Assembly (NCBI GenBank): GCA_023447635.1
Contig: JAEXNA010000144.1
Coordinates: 1 to 22,175, forward strand
Direction: 5' to 3'
Source: Vulcanimicrobiota bacterium
GTDB taxonomy: Bacteria; Vulcanimicrobiota; Xenobia; Xenobiales; JADMJV01
DNA: 22,175 bases
The stretch's first letter is position 1; every line of letters starts with the position of its first letter. Positions 8,244 through 13,724 of the stretch are shown piece by piece. The notes below the pieces were generated by a model, which saw nothing but the letters and a program-made list of their open reading frames with translations, did not search any database and was not told where the DNA came from. The position numbers and the translations under genes were made by a program.

Positions 8244-8753
8244 CTAGAAGCTGAAGTTCGACAGCAAGGCGCCGAAGTCGCCTTTGGGGTTCTCTAGCTT
8301 TTTGAAGGTGATGGCCGCGGCCGAGCAGACCCCGCGGAAGAACTGGCGAACGTCGTCGGCCAGGTCGTCGAGCAGCGCAGGGTCCACCCCGTCCATCTCG
8401 TCGAGGGCAGCGAAGGCGTCGTCAAGATGGGCGAACGCTTCCTCGAACTGGGTCAGCGGCTCTTTGTAGACGCCTTCCGAGACGGGGCTCAGTTCGAACA
8501 GTTCGGGGACCGGGGCGTCCGGCAGTTTCCAGCGTTCGGAAAAGCCTTCCCACACCTCGGCAAAGGCGTCGAAGGTCGTCTTCAGCGCGTCCGGGCTCAG
8601 GCGACCCTCCCGACACTCGTCAACGGCGGACAGCAGTTGAGAGATGTTGTTAATCCCGTAGATGCCCGGGGTCGGTTCGAAAGCTCGGCCACAGGAGCGG
8701 CACGGTTCGCCCACCTCGCCCTTCTGGCGCTTGCCGCAGTCCAGACAGATCAC
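8244..8753 (-). CDS. Hypothetical protein with N-terminal zinc ribbon
   Basis: A 169-residue protein of no family I recognise. The first 25 residues form a zinc ribbon with Cys3-x2-Cys6-x11-Cys18-x2-Cys21 (CLDCGKRQKGEVGEPCRSC). The rest is acidic and helical, with Asp/Glu-rich stretches (DEMDGVDPALLDDLADDV) and a hydrophobic tail GALLSNFSF. The start is GTG at 8753, which overlaps the TGA of the upstream 30-residue ORF in a GTGA quartet, a strong sign of translational coupling. dnaX begins 64 bases downstream, so it probably shares the dnaX transcript. A role beside the clamp loader is only an inference from position. Confidence 0.8.
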   Translation of the reverse strand: MICLDCGKRQKGEVGEPCRSCGRAFEPTPGIYGINNISQLLSAVDECREGRLSPDALKTTFDAFAEVWEGFSERWKLPDAPVPELFELSPVSEGVYKEPLTQFEEAFAHLDDAFAALDEMDGVDPALLDDLADDVRQFFRGVCSAAAITFKKLENPKGDFGALLSNFSF

Positions 8754-8842
8754 GAGTCGGAAAGCTCCAGACCAAGAACCTCGATCAGAAGCTCGCGGAC
8801 AAACTCTTCTAAGCGCTGCAGTTCGCTGTCATCGTCAGTCAT
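8750..8842 (-). CDS. 30-residue acidic small protein coupled to the zinc-ribbon gene
   Basis: A short ORF from ATG 8842 to TGA 8750-8752. The protein begins MTDDDSELQRLEEFVREL and ends LGLELSDS; the middle would form an acidic amphipathic helix. Two features argue that it is translated: AGAGGGG lies five bases before its ATG, and its TGA overlaps the GTG of the downstream zinc-ribbon gene. It may be a real small protein or a leader peptide that feeds ribosomes into the next gene. No family is recognised. Confidence 0.6.
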   Translation of the reverse strand: MTDDDSELQRLEEFVRELLIEVLGLELSDS

Positions 8843-8864
8843 AAGGCCCCTCTTTGCCATCGCA

Positions 8865-8880
8865 GGAGGGCAAACCCTCC
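8865..8880. repeat. Short GC inverted repeat (copy 1)
   Basis: GGAGGG (8865-8870) and CCCTCC (8875-8880) pair around a CAAA loop, just upstream of the 30-residue ORF. A closely similar hairpin lies at 9019-9040. It has no T run, so a terminator role is doubtful. Between the two hairpins (8881-9018) I see no gene and no clear promoter. Confidence 0.5.
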
Positions 8881-9018
8881 CGCGAGGCGGTGATAGAAGG
8901 CAGGTTCAACGCTTCAGAGGCTAACTCTGTCCAGGCGGGAGAGCCAACCGTCAGGTCAGACGGAAGCGAAGGTGCGTGAGGAAGCGCCCCGGCAGATAGA
9001 GTCATCCTTGCCGGGCAA

Positions 9019-9040
9019 GCGGGAGGGCGCACCCTCCCGC
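9019..9040. terminator. Hairpin after LysM gene (copy 2), possible terminator without T tract
   Basis: A perfect 9-bp stem GCGGGAGGG (9019-9027) with CCCTCCCGC (9032-9040) around a CGCA loop begins 8 bases beyond the stop of the minus-strand LysM gene. The position suggests a transcript end or 3' stabiliser. No T run follows on the minus strand, so a classical intrinsic terminator is not supported. Confidence 0.45.
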
Positions 9041-9047
9041 CTTACCG

Positions 9048-10304
9048 CTAGGCCGATTTGCGAACTTCGGACTTCGAGGTCTCGGGCTTCTCTTCGCCGC
9101 CGCCAAACCATCCGCTCACGGTGTCCCAGACACCGCTGGCGGCGTCGCCGATCGCCTGGCCGGCGTTGTCTAGCGTCTCGCCAGCGCGTTCGAGGAAGCT
9201 GTCGTCGGTGTCGCCCGCCGTCTTGATGATCTCTTTTTTCTCGCCGTTGACGGTGCCCGTCACGGTGACCTGGCCCTGGTCGTTGCGGCTCACCTGCACG
9301 TCGCTGGCGCCTTCGGCCGAACCGGTCTCGGCCTTCTCGTTGCTGCCGAAGAAGGTGTCGTTGATCCAGCGTCCTGCTTTTTCCATCGTGCCGTCGGTCG
9401 ACTGCTCCGAGATATCCACGTTGGTGGTGACGTCGCCTGATTTGCCGCTGCCGGGGTTGGTCACGGTGACGTTGTTGTTATCGGCCTGGACGCCCAGGTT
9501 CTTGTTCTTGTCGAGGTCTTTGATGTCGACGGTGGTCGAATCTTTGTCGGCGGTGATGGTCTCGCCGGTTACGGCCGAACCGTTTTCGTTCATAGCCACC
9601 GTGTTGGTCTCGGTGCCCTTCTCGGTCACACGCGAATTCGTGTCGATGCGACCGTCGGCCGGGGTGGTGGTCGTGGTCGAGAGGCCCGCGTCGGGGTTCT
9701 CCTTATTCGAGATGCCGACGTCGAGTTTGTTGTTGCCCTTTTCGTCCTTGCTCATGGTGGAATCGGCGGTCACGCCGGCTTCCTTGTTGCTCACCTGGCT
9801 GGACTGCTCTTCGCCGGCTTTCAGGTCTTTGCTCGAGAGCGACTCGGACTTTTCGCGGGTAGGAACGTTGAGGCTCTGCCCGGGGTGGATGACGTTGGGG
9901 TTCTTCAGCCCGTTGGTTTCGGCCACGCGGTCGATCAGGGTCTTGCCGTCTTTATCCTTGGTGTAGATGTCTTTGAGCGAGTAGCCCTGGTTGCGCAGGA
10001 TCCCCTCGACGCTGTCGTTCTTGCCCTTCTTCCAGCCGTCGACGGTGACCGAACTGCTGTTCTCGGAAACGCCTTCGTAGGGGTTGGCTTTGCCGGCTTC
10101 GCCGCTTTCGCTAGAGAGCGCGACGCCATCTTTGGCGCCTTTGGCGGGAGCGGCTTCGGCGCTCTTGCCCGCCTTGTCGGTGGCCGAGGCGCCAGCGGCT
10201 TCGCCCGAGGTAGGAGCAGGACAGACAGCAGCAGAGTTTCCGGCCGAACCCGAATTAGGGGTGTACTTGGTGAATTTCTCGGTGGAAGTGTTTAGCGTGC
10301 TCAT
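9048..10304 (-). CDS. Large acidic LysM-like domain protein, no signal peptide
   Basis: A 418-residue hydrophilic protein rich in Ser, Thr, Asn, Asp, Gly, Lys and Glu, with a single Cys (28). ATG 10304 has AAGGAG about ten bases upstream. The N-terminus shows no signal peptide or membrane segment. Residues about 86-149 resemble a LysM fold (IDRVAETNGLKNPNVIHPGQSLNVP), with about 15 extra residues inserted after the first helix. LysM domains bind N-acetylglucosamine polymers such as peptidoglycan. The centre (150-330) is low-complexity and probably beta-rich. Near the C-terminus two aromatic motifs resemble each other: GRWINDTFFGSNEK and GVWDTVSGWFGGGEEK. How such a protein leaves the cell, if it does, is not evident. 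It is monocistronic, between the dnaX operon and the repeat-rich region. Confidence 0.75.
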   Translation of the reverse strand: MSTLNTSTEKFTKYTPNSGSAGNSAAVCPAPTSGEAAGASATDKAGKSAEAAPAKGAKDGVALSSESGEAGKANPYEGVSENSSSVTVDGWKKGKNDSVEGILRNQGYSLKDIYTKDKDGKTLIDRVAETNGLKNPNVIHPGQSLNVPTREKSESLSSKDLKAGEEQSSQVSNKEAGVTADSTMSKDEKGNNKLDVGISNKENPDAGLSTTTTTPADGRIDTNSRVTEKGTETNTVAMNENGSAVTGETITADKDSTTVDIKDLDKNKNLGVQADNNNVTVTNPGSGKSGDVTTNVDISEQSTDGTMEKAGRWINDTFFGSNEKAETGSAEGASDVQVSRNDQGQVTVTGTVNGEKKEIIKTAGDTDDSFLERAGETLDNAGQAIGDAASGVWDTVSGWFGGGEEKPETSKSEVRKSA

Positions 10305-10461
10305 ATCTGTAAGGCTCCTTGTCCGTGGTCTAAGTAGACTATGCCAGCATGCGACAATTCATGGGAATCTGTTTACGCAATATTTACAATATGAATCGTT
10401 TTTCCATAATCCGTCCACCGGTGGAATGCTCACGCGGGCACTCCGCGTGCCCGCGCGTGTT
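10305..10461. promoter_or_regulatory. AT-rich patch and palindromes upstream of LysM gene
   Basis: Bases about 10365-10410 are markedly AT-rich for this genome and include an ATATT/AATAT inverted repeat. A perfect 12-bp palindrome TCCACCGGTGGA lies at 10414-10425. An 8-bp hairpin, CGCGGGCA (10433-10440) with TGCCCGCG (10448-10455), follows. I see no coding frame. The LysM promoter should lie here on the minus strand, but I cannot pick a convincing -35/-10 pair. Confidence 0.5.
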
Positions 10462-10692
10462 GGCTTCACCCAAAATGGGCATCGAAGCCCACATTCCGCG
10501 ACGCCAACCCCTCACCGTAAGCCGGCTTCACCCAAAATGGGCATCAACGCCCACATATCGCGACGCCAACCCCTCACCGCAAGCGGCTTCACCCAAAATG
10601 GGCATCGAAGCCCACATCCCGCGACGCCAAACCCTCAACGCAAGCGGCTTCACCCCAAATGGGCATCAACGCCCACATATCGCGACGCCAAC
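10462..10692. repeat. 61-bp tandem repeat array, about 3.8 copies in A-B-A-B order
   Basis: Units start at 10462, 10524, 10585 and 10646 (spacing 62, 61, 61) and all open with GGCTTCACCCAAAATGGGC (one copy has C for A). Copies 1 and 3 read ATCGAAGCCCACAT; copies 2 and 4 read ATCAACGCCCACATAT, so the array looks like a doubled dimer. In copies 1 and 3 GGCTTC pairs with GAAGCC around an inner CCCA/TGGG. In all copies GGGC can pair with GCCC instead. The period is not a multiple of three, so the array is not coding. There is no unique spacer between units, so it is not CRISPR. Confidence 0.92.
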
Positions 10693-10715
10693 GCGGTCCA
10701 CGGTAACTGACTCTA

Positions 10716-10744
10716 TCGACAGCTTCCGGCGGCGACGGTAGAAT
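10716..10744 (+). promoter_or_regulatory. Sigma70-type promoter for toxin-antitoxin operon
   Basis: TCGACA (10716-10721) and TAGAAT (10739-10744) are separated by 17 bases, each matching the consensus at five of six positions. Transcription would start near 10751, giving a leader of about 67 bases to the antitoxin ATG. The leader holds a GAGAC/GTCTC inverted repeat that could be an autoregulatory operator, as is common for type II toxin-antitoxin operons. Confidence 0.6.
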
Positions 10745-10817
10745 CAAGAGGCGCGAATATCCCTCCCAGGTAGTGAGACGAACTCGCGAAGTCTCCCTCG
10801 AGAAAGGTTGAACGGAA

Positions 10818-11000
10818 ATGACAAAGCAAGAAGTCATCAACGTGATCAAGGAACTTCCCGATAACGTCACGGTCAACCAGATCATCTCGGTCATAAGAAT
10901 TCGCGAGCAGACGCTCGACGCGATAGCCTCTATGGATGCCGGTGAGGAAGTACTCCAAGAGGACATCGACGCCATGGTAGACGAGTGGCTCACCGAGTAG
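10818..11000 (+). CDS. Antitoxin of RelE/ParE-type module
   Basis: A 60-residue acidic protein directly upstream of, and overlapping by 16 bases, a RelE/ParE-like toxin. It reads as a short helical N-terminal part (KQEVINVIKELPDNVTVNQI) followed by an acidic tail (GEEVLQEDIDAMVDEWLTE), the usual layout of small type II antitoxins whose tail wraps the toxin. The ATG at 10818 has AGAAAGG about ten bases upstream. There is no obvious ribbon-helix-helix or AbrB motif, so DNA binding and operon autoregulation are not certain. The family call rests mainly on size, charge and partner. Confidence 0.82.
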   Translation: MTKQEVINVIKELPDNVTVNQIISVIRIREQTLDAIASMDAGEEVLQEDIDAMVDEWLTE

Positions 11001-11281
11001 TTTGGTCACGCCAAGCCCGTCAAAACCTGTCGGACATTTACCACCACGTCAGAGCTTACGACGGACAAGCCGCCAAGTCGCTGGCCGACAGGATCCGTTC
11101 GCTCACCAAAGCTCTCCCGGAGCACCCGTGGATAGGACGTATCGTACCTGAAGTTGGACGAGAGGATGTTCGTGAGCGGATTCTCGGCAACTATCGTATC
11201 GTCTATCAAATCGCTGACCCCAAGCAAGTCCGGATTCTCTACATATTCCACACCGCCCAGGAAGAGCTTCCGGGCATCTGA
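10985..11281 (+). CDS. RelE/ParE superfamily toxin
   Basis: A 98-residue basic protein with the RelE/ParE fold pattern: N-terminal strand and helices (VVWSRQARQNLSDIYHHV, SLADRIRSLTKALPEHPWIG) and C-terminal strands (VRERILGNYRIVYQI, VRILYIFHTAQE). RelE members cleave mRNA on the ribosome; ParE members poison gyrase. The GNYRIVYQI strand and the conserved Arg/His near the C-terminus fit the plasmid-stabilisation ParE-like group, but the target cannot be told from sequence. The start is GTG at 10985, inside the end of the antitoxin gene, implying coupled translation. The pair lies in a non-conserved stretch between housekeeping blocks, consistent with acquisition by transfer. Confidence 0.88.
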   Translation: MAHRVVWSRQARQNLSDIYHHVRAYDGQAAKSLADRIRSLTKALPEHPWIGRIVPEVGREDVRERILGNYRIVYQIADPKQVRILYIFHTAQEELPGI

Positions 11282-11327
11282 CGACTCTCTTTAGTTGGCT
11301 CCGTTGCCAAATAGCGCGGTTAACTCC

Positions 11328-11347
11328 AAGCCGGCGAATTCCGGCTT
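11328..11347. repeat. Inverted repeat after toxin gene
   Basis: AAGCCGG (11328-11334) and CCGGCTT (11341-11347) are perfect 7-bp arms around CGAATT, 46 bases after the toxin stop. This may mark the end of the toxin-antitoxin transcript, but no T run follows. Confidence 0.45.
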
Positions 11348-11411
11348 GACGCCAGAGTTAGCGGTTTCAAACCAACGATTCCCGGCGTGCAAGCCCAAAC
11401 TTCAAAGATTG

Positions 11412-11431
11412 ACGCCGGAAAAGCCCGGCGT
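11412..11431. repeat. Second GC inverted repeat between toxin and small membrane gene
   Basis: ACGCCGG (11412-11418) and CCGGCGT (11425-11431) form 7-bp arms around AAAAGC. It has the same arm length and 6-base loop as the repeat at 11328-11347, and related CCGGCGT and ACGCCG fragments recur to about 11451. It lies downstream of both convergent genes and could act as a bidirectional transcript end. Confidence 0.45.
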
Positions 11432-11490
11432 TACGCCGCGTCCACCGGCGTAAAACCCACGACCAGACCCTCTCGGCCGTGGCCGCAGGT

Positions 11491-11688
11491 TCACAAGAGT
11501 CGTGGCGGCTCGTCTGAAGCGTCGAGGCCTTCGGCATCCTCCTCGCTTTTGATGAGCGCCAAATTGGTCAGCTGGGCAAAAATGACCGTTCCAAGCGCGG
11601 ATGGAAAGGACATACCGCTCAAATAGGAGACGGACCACGCGGCCACACCCCAGGTTGCTAAGCCAACAAGAAGACTCACGACACTCAT
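11491..11688 (-). CDS. Small two-helix membrane protein
   Basis: A 65-residue protein with two hydrophobic segments: about residues 3-23 (VVSLLVGLATWGVAAWSVSYL) is the first, and residues 28-46 (FPSALGTVIFAQLTNLALI) the second. A charged tail follows (KSEEDAEGLDASDEPP). The ATG at 11688 has GGAGG six bases upstream, which supports this frame over an overlapping 102-residue frame at 11402-11710 with no membrane character. It lies 90 bases downstream of the MFS-acyltransferase gene on the same strand. Its function is unknown. Confidence 0.6.
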   Translation of the reverse strand: MSVVSLLVGLATWGVAAWSVSYLSGMSFPSALGTVIFAQLTNLALIKSEEDAEGLDASDEPPRLL

Positions 11689-11778
11689 CTCCGGCCTCCG
11701 ACTCGTACATCTGCCCGGCGATACGTTCTATGACAAAGCGATTCTAACACTTCTTCAATGGCGCCGCGACGCCAAATC

Positions 11779-13647
11779 CTAGTAGTGGTGCTCGACCGGA
11801 GCCTCTGGAGATTCGTCGATCGGCCCCTCCAACAGTCCCAGCACCACCTCGCGCAGGCCGTCGGCGGTCAGCCCCTCCGGCGGCAGCACCTCTCCCACCA
11901 CCATTTCGACCGGCGGACGGAAGTGCCACTTACGGTCGGGGCTCATGGAGAAGCGGGTGTGCCACAGCCCCTTGAGGCCCACCGGCAGAACCGGTACCGG
12001 GTCTCGCTCCAACACCGTCTCCACCCCCTTGCGGAAGCGGTCGACCTCGCCATCGGTGGTCAGCTTCCCCTCCGGGAACATGATGACCATCTCGCCGTTC
12101 GCCAGCGCCTGGTGCATCTGCTCGAAAGCGCTGGCCACCAGTTCCGGGTGGGTCTTGGCCGACCCGATTGGGATGGCTCCACCGTCCCGGAACAGGTAGT
12201 GCAGCACCGGCATGTTGTAGTAAGTGTGCAGCATCACGAAGCGGGCCGGCCGGTCGGTGCCCGAAGCCAGGAACAGCCAGTCGACTAAGGTCACGTGGTT
12301 GGCGATCAGCAGGCAGGCGCCCTCGGCCGGGATCCGCTCGTAGTGACGGACCCGCAGTTTGTAGCAAATCTTGCAGACCAGCACCACGAACAGGCGCAGG
12401 GTGAACTCCGGCAGACGGCGGTAGGCCAGGAACGAGACCACCAGGTTGGCCACGGCCAGCCACCTGAAAAGGTCGAACAGGGTCACGCCGTTTTCGATAC
12501 AGACCCCCAGGATCACCGTCGAGCCCACCATGAACAGCCCGTTCCAGATGTTGCTCCCCGCGATCAGGCGCGACCGCGAGTCCTTCTGGCTGCGCTTCTG
12601 CAAGAAAGTATAGAGCGGCACGATAAAGATTCCGGCCGACATCGCCAGTCCCACCAGATCCAGCAGAAGGTGAGGCGTCCCCGCCTGCTGCAAGAACTGA
12701 GCGCCCGATACATCGACTCCCTTGGGAGGGTTGCGGAACCCGAAGTCTAGAGCGAACAGCGTCATCCCCAGCCCTCCGATCGGGACCCAGCCCAGCTCGA
12801 GACGCCCCCGCGACAGCTTCTCGCAGGCCTGAGAGCCCAGCCCGATCCCGATAGAGAAAGCCGCCACCAGATAGGTCGTCACCTGCTCGGACCCGCCCAG
12901 CAGGTCCTTGGAGTAGATCGGGATCAGCATGATGAAGGCCGCGCCAAACATCCAGAACCAGCTGATTCCCAGAATGGTGTAGAGCATCGGGACCGTCTGC
13001 CAGGTCAGCTTCATACACTCGACCTGAGAACGGAAGAAGCCCACCTTCGCGACCTCTCCCACCGGCGGCGCCGAAGGGATGGAAGCGGCCGCCCAGCGAC
13101 CGACCACCGAACAAAGCAGCACCACCACGGCGACGTGGGCGGGGGAACGGGCGGCCAGCAGTCCGCCTCCGATGGTGCCCACCAGGATGGCCACCGAAGT
13201 AGCCGTCTCGACCAGGGCGTTTCCGCTGAGCAGTTCGTTCGGCTCCAAGAGTTGCGGCAAGATGGCGTACTTGACCGGGCCGAAATAGGCCGCCTGGGTG
13301 GCGTAACCGGCCAGCGCTACCAGCAACAGCACCACGCTGTGTGAGAACAGTCCGACCGCCGCGAAGAGCGAAATCACCAGTTCCAGGGACTTCAGATTGC
13401 GCACCAGGTCGGCCTTGTCCATCCGGTCGGCCAACTGCCCGCCCGGGGCGGAAAAGAGCAGAAACGGAATCACGAAGATCGCCGCCACCAGGGCCGAGAA
13501 CGCCGCCGGGCTCATCCCGGAGAAGGTCCAGCCTCGGTATAGGACCAGGATGACCAGGGCGTTTTTGAAGATGTTGTCGTTCAACGCCCCCAGGGTTTGA
13601 GCCCAGAATAGTCCTCGAAAACGCGGGTGACGAAAGCACAGATCCAT
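11779..13647 (-). CDS. MFS lysophospholipid-type transporter fused to PlsC acyltransferase
   Basis: A 622-residue two-part inner-membrane protein. Residues 1-400 are a major facilitator transporter of about twelve helices resembling LplT (FWAQTLGALNDNIFKNALVI, SAPGGQLADRMDKADLVR). The C-terminal 200 residues are a PlsC/LPLAT acyltransferase with motif I NHVTLVD (H-x4-D, near 451-456) and motif III FPEGKLTTDGEV (near 524). The architecture matches LplT-Aas-like fusions that import and re-acylate lysophospholipids. The AMP-binding acyl-ACP synthetase module found in three-part homologues is absent, so an acyl donor must come from elsewhere. ATG 13647 is used; a GTG two codons upstream is possible. 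Neither has a clear ribosome site. It is divergent from the pilin operon. Confidence 0.9.
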   Translation of the reverse strand: MDLCFRHPRFRGLFWAQTLGALNDNIFKNALVILVLYRGWTFSGMSPAAFSALVAAIFVIPFLLFSAPGGQLADRMDKADLVRNLKSLELVISLFAAVGLFSHSVVLLLVALAGYATQAAYFGPVKYAILPQLLEPNELLSGNALVETATSVAILVGTIGGGLLAARSPAHVAVVVLLCSVVGRWAAASIPSAPPVGEVAKVGFFRSQVECMKLTWQTVPMLYTILGISWFWMFGAAFIMLIPIYSKDLLGGSEQVTTYLVAAFSIGIGLGSQACEKLSRGRLELGWVPIGGLGMTLFALDFGFRNPPKGVDVSGAQFLQQAGTPHLLLDLVGLAMSAGIFIVPLYTFLQKRSQKDSRSRLIAGSNIWNGLFMVGSTVILGVCIENGVTLFDLFRWLAVANLVVSFLAYRRLPEFTLRLFVVLVCKICYKLRVRHYERIPAEGACLLIANHVTLVDWLFLASGTDRPARFVMLHTYYNMPVLHYLFRDGGAIPIGSAKTHPELVASAFEQMHQALANGEMVIMFPEGKLTTDGEVDRFRKGVETVLERDPVPVLPVGLKGLWHTRFSMSPDRKWHFRPPVEMVVGEVLPPEGLTADGLREVVLGLLEGPIDESPEAPVEHHY

Positions 13648-13683
13648 AGACACCAGTGTAACAACTGTCGGAAAAAACCTTGA

Positions 13684-13715
13684 GGGTCGAATGACCCGGA
13701 AAACTGTGCTACGAT
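13684..13715 (+). promoter_or_regulatory. Possible pilin-operon promoter with overlapping palindrome
   Basis: TGCTACGAT (13707-13715) resembles an extended -10 element (TGN then TACGAT), with a weak -35 TCGAAT 17 bases upstream. Transcription would start near 13722, only a few bases before the ATG at 13725, which also lacks a ribosome site. The perfect inverted repeat GGGTC-GAAT-GACCC (13684-13697) covers the -35 and sits between the two divergent genes, so it may be an operator. Confidence 0.35.
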
Positions 13716-13724
13716 CTCTCGAAG

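Noticed and set aside
9058..9966. 302-codon plus-strand frame opposite the LysM gene
   Set aside because: It is hydrophobic only because it reads antisense to Ser/Thr/Glu-rich codons, and the minus-strand gene has a good ribosome site and a LysM domain.
10462..10692. CRISPR array
   Set aside because: The whole 61-bp unit is repeated with no unique spacers, and there are no cas genes nearby.
10365..10692. Chromosomal origin (oriC) with DnaA boxes
   Set aside because: Despite the AT-rich patch, repeats and distant near-origin genes, I found no TTATCCACA-like cluster and no dnaA or dnaN beside it.
10349..10741. 130-codon and 208-codon plus frames across the 61-bp repeats
   Set aside because: The 61-bp period shifts the frame at each unit, so the peptides are not repeated in register as a selected protein would be.
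11402..11710. 102-codon frame overlapping the small membrane gene
   Set aside because: It has no ribosome site or domain; the 65-residue frame has GGAGG upstream and two membrane segments.
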